64,000 bases of DNA from Rhodococcus sp. Leaf278 (GCF_001426085.1 NZ_LMRR01000010.1:123328-187327); one strand, 5' to 3'. Positions 46,601 to 57,626 are shown, counted from the first letter of the stretch. Numbers and translations are program-made. Notes: generated by a model not told the origin, from the sequence alone.

Positions 46601-48066
46601 CGGGCAGCCAAAGTGGACGCAAGTGCTGACACTCTCGTGGCCAACTCACCGTAGGTCACGGCGACTTCTGCGTCCCGAATTGCAATTCGATTGCCGTGCT
46701 TCGCGATTGCCGTCGAGAACACGTCGTTCAGTGATCCACGCTCGGTCACGGCCATGCCGACGGAGGCGGGTGTCGCGTCGGGCTCCCCGGGCAGGAACAG
46801 GTCCAGGTCGGCCACCGCCGTGTCGCCGTAACCGGACTCGGCGAAACGGTCGAGAAAGTGCAGGAACCGCTCGTGGTGACGCGCCAGGTCCCACGGCGTG
46901 TAGGCGGCAGGATTGGCCTCGAAGTCGATGCGCGGACGGGCTCCGCGTCGACCTGGATAAATGTTGACGGCAAGATCCGACACCGGGCCTGTGGTCAGGA
47001 TGTTGATCTCGCCGTCGAAGTCCCCGACGGCCACGGTGTTCGCAAACATCATCACGTTGATCGTCGGCCCGAAACGCCCTGCGGTGATGGCATTTCCGCT
47101 CGCGGATGCCTGCGGCCTGCTCCGCTGGTGCCGGAGCACGGCACCGATCGCCACCTCGGTGGACTTGACCACGTTGTTCACCGTCGCCGATCCGACGCCC
47201 GACAACCGCAACGGCACCACATGAGACAACGAGGACCCGGCCCGGCGAAGCATCGCTGTCGGCCTCGCCGAGACCGGCAGTGACAGATCGACGTCGTCTA
47301 CATCGTTCATCCGCGCGAGGAAGGCAGCGAACGCAGCGATCACGACCGTCGACGTGGCGTGTTGGGCCCGGCTCGACGCGGTCAGTGAAATCGACCGATC
47401 CTCCCCGACGACGATCGGAACCGATGCAGGCTGCCAATTCCGGCCCCAGGTAGCGGCGTAACCGAGGTCGGCGGATTCCCAGTGCTTACGATCGCGCCGC
47501 GCGCGAGCGGATGCGCGGTAGCGCTCGTCCTCGGCGAGAAGCGCCGCCGGAGTCGTCGGATCGATCCGTGGAGGCTCGACGCTGTCCTGCGCCCCGGCGT
47601 ACAGAGCCGCCGCCCGCTCGAGCACCTTCATCGACGCATAGCCGTCGAGCGCGATGTGATGGGCCCTGGTGTACCAGAACACGCGATCGTCACCGACACG
47701 GAGTACTCGCAGTCGCACCAGCCGGCCGTACATCGAGAGGGCTGTTCGACAGTCGTCGTTCATCCATCGGGTCGCCGCTTCTTCCGGACGGTCGTGTCCA
47801 CGGAAGTCCAGAATTTCCACTGGTTCCGGCTCGGTCTCCGCGTCTACGAACCGCTGCATCGGAGTGCCGTCGACCTCGACGATCCGCATGGTCGACGACG
47901 AGAACTCTCGATGCGCCTTACTACCGCACGCGGCCAAAACGTCGACGTCGACGGCACCGACGATGTCGACGTAATACGCAATGGTGAACGGCACGTCCGG
48001 CATGAATTGCTGGGCCAGCCAGATGTCGGCCTGGGACGAACTCACAGGTATGGCGTCGTCGAACAT
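43666..48066 (-). CDS. Non-ribosomal peptide synthetase, C-A-T-C
   Basis: A 1466-aa synthetase. Domain order: condensation (about 1-430, active HHIALDG at 136-142); adenylation (about 445-925, with YTSGSTGTPKG at 586, NAYGPTETT at 718, RSGDRARLRGDG and the A10 lysine in NRKVDR at 912-917); carrier (FFDLGGDSL, Ser970); and a second condensation domain (about 1030-1460, HHSAADG at 1151-1157). There is no thioesterase, epimerase or MbtH protein. By eye the adenylation pocket reads D-T-V-L-I-G-A-C-S, matching no code I recall. GGGGGGA before the ATG is a strong ribosome site. Product unknown. Confidence 0.93.
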   Translation of the reverse strand: MFDDAIPVSSSQADIWLAQQFMPDVPFTIAYYVDIVGAVDVDVLAACGSKAHREFSSSTMRIVEVDGTPMQRFVDAETEPEPVEILDFRGHDRPEEAATRWMNDDCRTALSMYGRLVRLRVLRVGDDRVFWYTRAHHIALDGYASMKVLERAAALYAGAQDSVEPPRIDPTTPAALLAEDERYRASARARRDRKHWESADLGYAATWGRNWQPASVPIVVGEDRSISLTASSRAQHATSTVVIAAFAAFLARMNDVDDVDLSLPVSARPTAMLRRAGSSLSHVVPLRLSGVGSATVNNVVKSTEVAIGAVLRHQRSRPQASASGNAITAGRFGPTINVMMFANTVAVGDFDGEINILTTGPVSDLAVNIYPGRRGARPRIDFEANPAAYTPWDLARHHERFLHFLDRFAESGYGDTAVADLDLFLPGEPDATPASVGMAVTERGSLNDVFSTAIAKHGNRIAIRDAEVAVTYGELATRVSALASTLAARGIGTEDRVAVRIGRSVEGVVAFWAVARVGAVYVPVDPNHPRERAQFVVRDSGAVLGLCTGGGELGDVEWLDVDDILAEGDPTTVATTALHHAAYVIYTSGSTGTPKGVVVTHDGIAALVQQIRSSYDLDDESRVCHLASPGFDTAIVEVLTAATAGAAVVIAPAGRYGGAELSDLIVQQAITHLLITPSALATLDPSALANVGTIIIGGEAAPQDAVDRWSAGRRLLNAYGPTETTCSVTMTERLHPGSADGIGRAMVGAKIHLLDRTLRPVPSGAVGEIYIETAGVARGYLGRTADTSARFVANPFGSGIRMFRSGDRARLRGDGTLEFLGRTDDQIKIRGNRVELGEIDAALRAFPGVSAASSALRRSRTGDLRIDGYVVAALDGNVLDTERIRKELAERLPAHMVPATLSILGEIPLTINRKVDRGALPVPDLTASRTGTPIEPSGVTEEMVAAVFARVLDRGGIDCAASFFDLGGDSLAATRVVASVRAEASVDVGVRDLAVSPSVQALAARIDERRLIGRQQDSRPERGLAEGMVAIPLAPQQRHIDRSAHLPLYNLPFTVTISGRFHAAAASQAMTDLIDRHSTLRTRYPDVDGVPVQVVEPDSAMAVPTLDVVDFDDAAAVQTLEHPFDVRTEFPIRARLFAIAPDRHVLACAVHHSAADGWSLGLLASDFVLAYHARIAGTAPSWLELPLHYVDYSVWAANRDKSADLDFWRAELSDIPRSRELPLDRPRGQDWDFSGARTLLRFDADATESMSSLAQRCGTGRFTVLRAALLLLLAQTTESTDIVIGTPVAGRDDPRLEQLVGTFTNTVAIRTKIDEATTVEDIVRAARASELRALDHATVSFEDVVVDLGAESTEARHPIFQVALSLDVFSAATVDVGDVRFEITPRPIDIAKCDLHFHVTEHRDGEGKAIETAVDIVYPAALFDANTIVALGKSLEQIMYEMVAEPDSVWRDLITVEPYDQLLHNV

Positions 48067-48093
48067 CGTGGTCCCCCCACTGCGATCCAGTTA

Positions 48094-48108
48094 CTACACA
48101 CTCAGTAG
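48094..48108. promoter_or_regulatory. Inverted repeat in the NRPS promoter (site B)
   Basis: CTACAC-ACT-CAGTAG, with flanks extending it to TACTAC-ACACTCA-GTAGTA (48092-48110), 28 bases before the NRPS start. It matches the 43666-43680 site in spacing and 10 of 12 arm positions. A further TAGTACTA palindrome overlaps its right edge. It is a probable repressor operator. Confidence 0.55.
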
Positions 48109-48174
48109 TACTAGAGTACGCGCTGGCGGTGAGACGGATGCCGCACATGGTGGACGCTTGTGCGAGGCGGGCAC

Positions 48175-48618
48175 TCAATCTCTCAGCAGAACCAAGTCCG
48201 GTGCTCCGAAATAGATACCGTCCAGAGTCAACAACGGCAGTCCTTTCGAGATTGCGCATGCTGCGATCCAGCGATCGCCGGTGTGAATTTTGTTGTGCAG
48301 CGCATGACCCGCGCGCTTGCACGCTGCGGTCAACACTGCATAGGCGTCGACGACCTCGCGGTCGATGGAGATCGTAGGGGCCGAGTCGAGCTTGACTCGG
48401 GTGTCTGCCACTCTGCGCTCACCCCAATTACCCATCATCGTTCCCGCGAGTACCTCTGCCCGCGTCTGGAACGCAATCACGACCTGAAGCCCGGCCAGTT
48501 GTCTACGCAGTTCGTCGACAGGATGACCACGATTCGCAGCCTTGCCTGGGTCGACGTACAGAATGCTGAACACGTCGGTATCGACGAGAACAGCACCCCG
48601 GCTCGCGGGCCGGGTCAT
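48175..48618 (-). CDS. PIN-domain (VapC-like) putative ribonuclease
   Basis: A 147-aa PIN-fold protein. The acidic residues sit in the expected order: VLVDTDVFSIL, then QTRAEVLAG, then HTGDRWIAACAISKGLPLLTLD. VapC toxins cleave RNA with this site. Its ATG overlaps the stop of the upstream 286-aa gene by four bases, so the pair is translationally coupled. The usual short VapB-type antitoxin is absent. Confidence 0.85.
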   Translation of the reverse strand: MTRPASRGAVLVDTDVFSILYVDPGKAANRGHPVDELRRQLAGLQVVIAFQTRAEVLAGTMMGNWGERRVADTRVKLDSAPTISIDREVVDAYAVLTAACKRAGHALHNKIHTGDRWIAACAISKGLPLLTLDGIYFGAPDLVLLRD

Positions 48619-49475
48619 AACCCGATAGCAGCAAAGAATGCGTCGGCTTCATCGTCGCTCACCCCGTCGATCCCGCCGGGCTCGATACCGGGTGCAGCAG
48701 CCAAAATGTCCCCGAGAGGGACTGAATCGGGGATGCCTCTCTCCGCAACTGCGTGAGTAAGCGCAAGAATCCGCGAGTTCGACAGCCTCTTCAACTGTCC
48801 GTCCGCGCCGGTCACCGGCATACCAGTTACGGTCACGTAGCTACCGACCAACGGACCGAGTCCGGAGTCGTCGGCCACATCGGGAAGAGCGACTTGGTTG
48901 CCGGCGTCATCCTCCACCTGAAAGCGGTGTGTTTTCAGGTTGGCCGAATACAGGCGTCCGATGAAAGTACGGAGTTCGGTCGACACACCAGCTGCAACCT
49001 CCCAGGTCTCGGGTCTAAGTGCAGCCGTGTCGAATGTCTGTACCGTCAGTCCATCAACTTTGAACTCGACCTCCGGGGCAGCGCGGCGTAGAGCCGATAC
49101 CAATTCGCCGGCTGCGTTCGACAGGGAATCGCTGACCCAATCCGGCCGATGGTCGAGACCGATCGATCGCACCAACTTCTCGAATGTTGCGTCGAAGCCT
49201 TCCTCGTCTGCCAGATCGAAGTCCAACGCATCCTCACCGGCTCCTGCGCGTCGAACAAGAAGTTTGGTGCTGCCAGGGGCCAACCCGATGACCAGATTGG
49301 CGACCTGGTGCACTCGTGAGGGTGCGCGGCCGAGCCGATCGGCATCTGTCTCGCTTCGGCCGATGCTCATCGCAACTGTCCTGAGACTCTGTACGAGCGC
49401 AAGCAAGTCATTGGCGTCCAACTCGCCCTCGGGTGCATTCGCGCCCTTCAGTCGAAACTCGAATTGAGTGGCCAC
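48615..49475 (-). CDS. Hypothetical partner of the PIN-domain protein
   Basis: A 286-aa soluble protein of no family I can name. The N-terminal 110 residues are rich in short strands (FEFRLKGANAPEGELDANDLLALVQSLRTVAMSIGR, later NLVIGLAPGSTKLLVRRA). Around residues 200-235 a VGSYVTVTGMPVTGADGQLKRL segment looks like a small beta-barrel, perhaps nucleic-acid binding. GTG at 49475 has AAGG seven bases upstream. Position before and overlap with the PIN gene suggest an antitoxin or scaffold. Confidence 0.75.
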   Translation of the reverse strand: MATQFEFRLKGANAPEGELDANDLLALVQSLRTVAMSIGRSETDADRLGRAPSRVHQVANLVIGLAPGSTKLLVRRAGAGEDALDFDLADEEGFDATFEKLVRSIGLDHRPDWVSDSLSNAAGELVSALRRAAPEVEFKVDGLTVQTFDTAALRPETWEVAAGVSTELRTFIGRLYSANLKTHRFQVEDDAGNQVALPDVADDSGLGPLVGSYVTVTGMPVTGADGQLKRLSNSRILALTHAVAERGIPDSVPLGDILAAAPGIEPGGIDGVSDDEADAFFAAIGL

Positions 49476-49632
49476 GGTTATCACCTTCTCACTGGGGCGG
49501 CGCAGTCTGACGTCTTCGTCCATTGTGCGCGATCGACGCACATCCGGCGTAGGAGATTATTGCGGTTGCCCCCGACACTTCGATATCAGCCACGATGCGG
49601 AGCGAGGCCATGGTGGTCGTAGTCTGACACCC

Positions 49633-51559
<1,927 letters not shown>

Positions 51560-53515
51560 CTACGAATTTCTATGCACCTGCGGCGCAGCCGCTCCAGCCG
51601 CATTCAGGCGGAAGTACGCACCCCTGGCCGCGAGGAGCTCCTCGTGATTACCCTGCTCCACGATGCTGCCGTTCTCCATCACCACGATCGTGTCCGCGTC
51701 CCGGATGGTCGAGAGACGGTGCGCGATAACAAAACTGGTGCGATCACTGCGCAATTTGGCGGTGGCCTTCTGCACCAGCAGCTCGGTTCGGGTGTCGACG
51801 GAACTGGTGGCCTCGTCGAGGATGAGGATCAACGGCTTGGCCAGGAAGGCGCGGGCGATGGTGATGAGCTGCTTCTCACCGGCGCTGACGTTGTTGCCCT
51901 CCTCGTCGATGATCGTGTCGTAACCGTCGGGCAGAGAGTGCACGAATCGATCCACGTAGCTCACCCGCGCAGCCTCGAGGATTTCCTCTTCACTGGCACT
52001 CGGATCGCCGTACGCGATGTTGTCGCGGATGGTTCCACCGAACAACCAGGTGTCCTGCAGCACCATGCCGGTGCGAGCGCGAAGTTCTTCGCGGGTCATC
52101 TTCCTGGTGTCGACGCCGTCGAGAGTGATACGGCCCGAATCGATCTCGTAGAACCGCATGATGAGGTTGACCAGTGTGGTCTTTCCCGCACCGGTGGGAC
52201 CGACGATCGCGACCAGGTGACCGGGATCGGCTACCAGCGAGAGGTTTTCGATCAACGGACGGTCGGCCGAGTAGCCGAAGGAGACATTCTCGAACTCGAC
52301 GCGACCCCGTCGCTCGATAGGTCGCACCGCATCGGCTGGATCCGCATCCTCTTCCTCAGCGTCGAGCACCTCGAAGATGCGCTCGGCGGAGGCGACACCG
52401 GACTGGATCAGGTTCACCATCGCACCGACCTGCGTGAGCGGCTGAGTGAACTGACGCGAGTACTGGATGAAGGCCTGCACCTCACCGAGAGTGAGCGTGC
52501 CCGACGCCACCCGCAGCCCACCGACGACGGCGATGACCACGTAGTTGATGTTCCCGAGGAACATGATGACGGGCATGATCATGCCGGAGATGAACTGGGC
52601 GCGGAAGCTGGACTGGAAGAGCTTTTCGTTGCGCTCGCCGAACTCGCGCTCCACCTCTTCCTGACGACCGAAAGCCTTGACGATCTCGTGACCGGTGTAG
52701 GTCTCCTCGATCTGGGCGTTCAGCTTTCCGGTGTGCTTCCACTGCGCGACGAAGTGGGGCTGCGAACGCTTGGCGATGACGGCGGTCACCGCGAACGACG
52801 CCGGAATGGTCAGCACCGCAACGAGAGCCAGCAGCGGCGAGATCCAGATCATCACGCCGAGGATGCCGAGCACGGTGAGAATGCCGGTGATCAACTGACT
52901 GAGCGTCTGCTGCAAGCTGGTCGAGACGTTGTCGATGTCGTTGGTGACGCGGCTGAGCGTCTCACCGCGGGCATTGTTGTCGAAATACTTCAGCGGCAGT
53001 CGATGCACTTTGGCCTCGACGCTGCCGCGCAGCAACAGGATTCGGCGCTGCAGGGCGATGTTGAGAATGTAGCCCTGCGCCCAGGCGAACAGCGACGACA
53101 GCACATAGAGGACCAATACCCACATCAGGACGGTTCCGACCGCCCCGAAATCGATACCTGCGCCAGGAGTGACATCCGTCCCGGACAGCAGATCGGCGAT
53201 GGAATCGTTCCCCTCGGCCCGTAGCTGCTCGATCGCTTGATCTTTCGACTGACCCGGATCCAGCTCGCGGCCGACGACGCCGTTGAAGATGAGGTCGGTC
53301 GCGTGACCGAGTACGGTCGGCGCGGCAACGGTGAGCACGGTGCTGGCGATACCGAAGGCCAGCATCACCGACAGGAAGAATTTCTCGGGAGCGAGCAAGC
53401 CGACCAATCGCTTGAACGAGCCCTTGAAATTTCGGGCCTTGGTTCCCGGCACGACAGCCTTCGCGACGGGTGCGTCGTCTTTCTTTTCTTCCGTCTTCTC
53501 CACCTGCGCGGTCAC
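51560..53515 (-). CDS. ABC exporter half-transporter, subunit with canonical Walker B
   Basis: A 651-aa exporter subunit. A charged N-terminal tail (TEEKKDDAPVAK) leads into six transmembrane helices and then an ATPase with Walker A GPTGAGKTT, Walker B LILILDEATSSVD and switch histidine in VIAHRLST. Its signature is NVSAGEKQ instead of LSGGQ, so it contributes the degenerate half-site. GTG at 53515 overlaps the partner's stop as GTGA. The pair resembles heterodimeric multidrug or lipid exporters such as mycobacterial Rv1272c-Rv1273c. Confidence 0.92.
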   Translation of the reverse strand: MTAQVEKTEEKKDDAPVAKAVVPGTKARNFKGSFKRLVGLLAPEKFFLSVMLAFGIASTVLTVAAPTVLGHATDLIFNGVVGRELDPGQSKDQAIEQLRAEGNDSIADLLSGTDVTPGAGIDFGAVGTVLMWVLVLYVLSSLFAWAQGYILNIALQRRILLLRGSVEAKVHRLPLKYFDNNARGETLSRVTNDIDNVSTSLQQTLSQLITGILTVLGILGVMIWISPLLALVAVLTIPASFAVTAVIAKRSQPHFVAQWKHTGKLNAQIEETYTGHEIVKAFGRQEEVEREFGERNEKLFQSSFRAQFISGMIMPVIMFLGNINYVVIAVVGGLRVASGTLTLGEVQAFIQYSRQFTQPLTQVGAMVNLIQSGVASAERIFEVLDAEEEDADPADAVRPIERRGRVEFENVSFGYSADRPLIENLSLVADPGHLVAIVGPTGAGKTTLVNLIMRFYEIDSGRITLDGVDTRKMTREELRARTGMVLQDTWLFGGTIRDNIAYGDPSASEEEILEAARVSYVDRFVHSLPDGYDTIIDEEGNNVSAGEKQLITIARAFLAKPLILILDEATSSVDTRTELLVQKATAKLRSDRTSFVIAHRLSTIRDADTIVVMENGSIVEQGNHEELLAARGAYFRLNAAGAAAPQVHRNS

Positions 53516-55245
53516 AATGCACCGACCACGGCGCGCTGCGAGTCGACGATCTCGGCGTAGGTGGGGCACTCGGCCATCAATTGGTCGTGAGTACCCACAC
53601 CTACCGGCTTTCCGTCGTCGAGTACGAGTATCTGGTCGGCGTCGATGATGGTCGAGACGCGTTGAGCGACAACGATCATGCACGCATCTCGCGTCACCGG
53701 CTTCAGTGCCGCACGCAGATTGGCATCGGTCGTCAGATCCAGTGCGGAGAACGAGTCGTCGAACAGGTAGATGCTGGGTTTGCGTACGAGCGCACGGGCG
53801 ATGGCCAGTCGTTGACGCTGACCACCGGACACCGTCGTACCACCCTGTGCGACGGGCGTCTCCAGTCCCTCGGGCATGGCGCGAACGAAGTCGGCACCCT
53901 GCGCGATCTCGAGTGCCTCCCACAGTTCCGCGTCGGTGGCGTCGGATTTGCCGTACCGCAGATTGCTCGCGATGGTGCCCGAGAACAGATACGGCTTCTG
54001 CGGGATCAAACCGATTTCTGAACGCAACAGATCGAGATCGAGTTCACGGATATCGACTCCCCCGACGCGTACCTCGCCGCCGGTGACGTCGATCAATCGC
54101 GGAATCAGGTTGACGAGCGTCGACTTTCCGGAGCCGGTACCGCCGATGATTGCGGTGACCTTTCCTGCCTCGGCCCTCAGGTTCACTCCACACAGCACCG
54201 GATATTCGGCACCGGGGAAAGAGAATTCGGCGTTCACCAACTCGACGGTTCCCGGCGAGGACACGAAAGTCTTTGGTTCGAGAGGCAGTACGACCGACGA
54301 TTCGGTGGCGAGTACTTCACTGATGCGATCGGCACAGACCGACGCGCGGGGCACCATCATCGCGATGAACGAGGCCATCATCACCGACATGAGGATCAGC
54401 ATGATGTAGCTCAGAAGAGCTGTGAGAGAGCCGATCTGCATGGTGCCCTGATCGATGGCATGGCCACCGAACCAGATGACGGCCACGCTGGTCACGTTGC
54501 TGATGAGCATGACCGTCGGGAACATCAGGGCCATCAGCCGCCCGACGCGCAATGCCGTGTCGGTGAGCGCGGCGTTGGCAGATCCGAACCGGTCGATCTC
54601 GAAGTCCTCTCGGACGAACGCCCGCACCACCCGGATTCCGGTGATCTGCTCACGCAGAACACGATTGACCGCGTCGATGCGCTTCTGCATCGAGCGGAAG
54701 GCCGGCACCATCTTGATGATGATCAGGCCCATGGAGATCGCCAGACCGGGCACCGCGATCAACAGGATCCAGGACAGACCGAGGTCCTCGCGCAGCGACA
54801 TGATGATGCCACCGACGCACATGATCGGTGCCATCACCACGATGGTGAATCCCATGACGATCACCAACTGCACCTGCTGGACGTCGTTGGTGTTGCGGGT
54901 GATCAACGACGGCGCACCGAACTGGCCGACCTCACGAGCCGAGAACGTGCCGACGCGGTGCAGGATTGCACCGCGTAGGTCACGCCCGACGCCCATCGCC
55001 GCCCGAGCACCGATGAATACCGCGGCCACGGAACTGATGATCTGCACCGCCGACACGAGGAGCATCACGCCGCCGGCGGAGAGGATGTAACCCGTATCGC
55101 CGGTGGTGACGCCCTTGTCGATGATGTCGGCATTGAGGCTGGGCAGGAACAGCGCCGCCAATGTCGCGACGAGTTGCAGCAGGATCAGCGCGACGATCGG
55201 CAGCTTGTAGGGAGCCAGATACGTCCGCAGCAGCGGAATCAGCAT
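53512..55245 (-). CDS. ABC exporter half-transporter, subunit with degenerate Walker B
   Basis: A 577-aa partner subunit with six helices and an ATPase. Walker A is GGTGSGKST and the signature VSGGQRQRLAIARAL is canonical, but Walker B reads IYLFDDSFSALD, with aspartate in place of the catalytic glutamate. Combined with the partner's altered signature, one nucleotide site is catalytic and the other is degenerate, as in TM287/288-type exporters. It lies 80 bases after the MMPL gene on the same strand. Confidence 0.92.
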   Translation of the reverse strand: MLIPLLRTYLAPYKLPIVALILLQLVATLAALFLPSLNADIIDKGVTTGDTGYILSAGGVMLLVSAVQIISSVAAVFIGARAAMGVGRDLRGAILHRVGTFSAREVGQFGAPSLITRNTNDVQQVQLVIVMGFTIVVMAPIMCVGGIIMSLREDLGLSWILLIAVPGLAISMGLIIIKMVPAFRSMQKRIDAVNRVLREQITGIRVVRAFVREDFEIDRFGSANAALTDTALRVGRLMALMFPTVMLISNVTSVAVIWFGGHAIDQGTMQIGSLTALLSYIMLILMSVMMASFIAMMVPRASVCADRISEVLATESSVVLPLEPKTFVSSPGTVELVNAEFSFPGAEYPVLCGVNLRAEAGKVTAIIGGTGSGKSTLVNLIPRLIDVTGGEVRVGGVDIRELDLDLLRSEIGLIPQKPYLFSGTIASNLRYGKSDATDAELWEALEIAQGADFVRAMPEGLETPVAQGGTTVSGGQRQRLAIARALVRKPSIYLFDDSFSALDLTTDANLRAALKPVTRDACMIVVAQRVSTIIDADQILVLDDGKPVGVGTHDQLMAECPTYAEIVDSQRAVVGAL

Positions 55246-55325
55246 GATGGCCGAAGATTACTCGTACACATGGATGACAGTCTCTCCGTTTTTCGAGTGT
55301 TGCGGGCAATCTTCGGCCGACCGGC

Positions 55326-57626
55326 TCATGCCTGCAGAACCGATTCCTTCTCCGGAGCCGTCTTCAGCTTGGCACCTTCGATGTCGACGTTGGGCAGGAT
55401 CTTGTCCAGCCACTTCGGCAGCCACCAGGCCTTGTCGCCCATCAGCGCCATCACCGACGGAATGAGCACCATGCGCACGACGAACGCGTCGAAGAAGACC
55501 GCAGCCGCCAGCGCAAAGCCGATGGACTTGATGAACGAGTCCGGCTCGGCGATGAACGCAGCGAACACCGAGATCATGATCACTGCGGCCGAGGTGACCA
55601 CGCGTGCGCCGTACTTGAAGCCGTTGACGACCGCGTCCTTGGCGGCGGCACCGTGAACGAACTCCTCACGCATCCGCGAAACGAGGAACACCTGGTAGTC
55701 CATCGCCAGACCGAACACCACACCGATGAGGAAGATCGGCATGAAGCTGACGATCGGCTGCGGGTTGGAGATCAGGCCGAGCCCACCCTCTTGGAAGATG
55801 AACACCGTCGCTCCGAAGGTGGCCAGCACGCTGAGCAGGAACCCGACCGTCGCGGTGAGCGGCACCAGAATCGAGCGGAACACCAGCATCAGCAGCACGA
55901 ACGCGAGTCCTACAACCACAGCCAGGTACGGAATCAGCGCACTCTGCAACCGCTCCGAGATATCGATCCCGATCGCGGTCTCGCCGGTCACTCCGTAGGA
56001 CACGCCCGCGCTCTCCTGCAACCCGCTCTCCGCGTCGCGGAGGTTGGTGACGAGAGCCTTCGTCTGGTCACTGTTGGGAGTGCTCGACGGGGTGACGAGT
56101 ATCTGAGCCGTGTCACCCGCCTGGTTGACGGCGATGATCTGCGCATTCGTGACGTCGGATTGCGCGGTGATCGTGTCGATGACCTTGCCGAACGACGCGG
56201 TCCGATCGGCCTCGGCGACGCCGGACGCGTCGGCGATGACGAGCAGCGGTCCGTTGCGTCCCGGCCCGAATGCATTCTCGGTGATGTCGTATGCCTGACG
56301 GGCAGGCGTCGACGGGTCCGAGGTGGCGATGGACGGAAGTGCGAGGGACAACCCGGTGGTCGGTCCTGCGATGACGCCGAGGAGCACGATGCCGCCGACG
56401 AGGCCGAGGATCGGCTTCTTGACCAAGAACCTGGCCCAGCGGAGTCCGTTGGTGGGCTTGGCCTCAGGATCCTCGGGGTCGGTGGTGTTGACGAACTTGA
56501 GCTTGCCTGCGAATGCCTTGCCCTTGTAGACGCCCAGCATCGCGGGCAGGAACGTCAAGGCGATCAGTACCGCGACGAACACGGCGAAGCCTGCGGCAAG
56601 ACCCATCTGCGACAGGAACGGGATTCCGACGACGCGCAGGGCGACGAGCGCGATGAGCACGGTCGCGCCGGCAAACACGACGGCCGACCCGGCAGTACCG
56701 ACCGCCCGCCCGACTGCCTCTTCGCGATTGTCGGTGAGTGTGAGCTCGTGCCGATAACGCGCCAGGATGAACAGCGAATAGTCGATCGCAACAGCAAGAC
56801 CGATCATGATGGCAAGAATCGGAGTGAACGAAGACAGGCTCGCGAAGCCGGAGGCTGTGGTGATCGCCAAGCTCGAGATGCCGATACCGACGATCGCGGT
56901 GATCAGCGGCAAGCTGGCAGCAGCGGCCGAACCGAACATGATGAGAAGAACGATGGCAGCGACGGCGAGGCCGACGATCTCCGAACTACCACCGGGCGAC
57001 GGGTTCTCCTGCGCGACAGTGCCGCCCAAGATGACGTTCAGGCCTGCATCGCGGGCCGGCTGCGCAGCGGCGTCGAGATCGCTACGAATCTGATCGGTGA
57101 CGTCGGCAAGATCGACGTTGATCGGAGCGGTGACGGTACCCACGTTGCCGTCGGGGCTCAGCGGTGAGGTCGCGGCCGCATCGGCAGCTACCTGGTCGGC
57201 CGGAGTCCCGGCCTCGGTGGCCGCCTTGGTGTACTGCTCGACGATCGACTGGTTGGCCGCGACCGGATTGGCAAGTGGCGGTGCACCTTCCGCAGGCTTT
57301 GCCGCGTCGATCTTCTCGATCTCGGCAATGGTGGCGTCGATGGCGGAGGTGTACTGCGGGGTATCGAGCGATTGGCCGTTCGGTGCCTGGAAGACGTATT
57401 CGGCGTTGACCGCCTGCAGTGGGTCCTCGGCTCCGCCGAACCGCTCCTTCTGCAGGTCGAGTGCAGCCTGAGCGGGTGTTCCCGGAATGCTGAACGAGTT
57501 GACCGTCGGTGCGGACAGCGTTGCTGCGCCCACGCCGGCTGCAATCAGAATCGCCAGCCACAGTCCGAGGACGATGCCCTTGCGTCGGTACGCGAATCTT
57601 CCGATTCGGTAGAGATAGGTGGCCAC
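55326..57626 (-). CDS. MMPL-family RND transporter
   Basis: A 766-aa, twelve-helix transporter of the actinobacterial MMPL group. Two repeats each have an external domain and a proton-relay helix: GLAVAIDYSLFILARYRHEL and VFGLAMDYQVFLVSRMREEF (the D-Y pairs are the relay). Relatives export lipids, siderophores or drugs. GTG at 57626, with GGAG nine bases upstream, begins two bases after the TetR gene stop. The open frame upstream only reflects the TetR gene. Likely derepressed when TetR binds its ligand. Confidence 0.93.
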   Translation of the reverse strand: MATYLYRIGRFAYRRKGIVLGLWLAILIAAGVGAATLSAPTVNSFSIPGTPAQAALDLQKERFGGAEDPLQAVNAEYVFQAPNGQSLDTPQYTSAIDATIAEIEKIDAAKPAEGAPPLANPVAANQSIVEQYTKAATEAGTPADQVAADAAATSPLSPDGNVGTVTAPINVDLADVTDQIRSDLDAAAQPARDAGLNVILGGTVAQENPSPGGSSEIVGLAVAAIVLLIMFGSAAAASLPLITAIVGIGISSLAITTASGFASLSSFTPILAIMIGLAVAIDYSLFILARYRHELTLTDNREEAVGRAVGTAGSAVVFAGATVLIALVALRVVGIPFLSQMGLAAGFAVFVAVLIALTFLPAMLGVYKGKAFAGKLKFVNTTDPEDPEAKPTNGLRWARFLVKKPILGLVGGIVLLGVIAGPTTGLSLALPSIATSDPSTPARQAYDITENAFGPGRNGPLLVIADASGVAEADRTASFGKVIDTITAQSDVTNAQIIAVNQAGDTAQILVTPSSTPNSDQTKALVTNLRDAESGLQESAGVSYGVTGETAIGIDISERLQSALIPYLAVVVGLAFVLLMLVFRSILVPLTATVGFLLSVLATFGATVFIFQEGGLGLISNPQPIVSFMPIFLIGVVFGLAMDYQVFLVSRMREEFVHGAAAKDAVVNGFKYGARVVTSAAVIMISVFAAFIAEPDSFIKSIGFALAAAVFFDAFVVRMVLIPSVMALMGDKAWWLPKWLDKILPNVDIEGAKLKTAPEKESVLQA

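Noticed and set aside
52482..52742. Small open frames inside the ABC exporter and NRPS genes
   Set aside because: All are antisense or shifted shadows of long, motif-rich genes typical of high-GC DNA.
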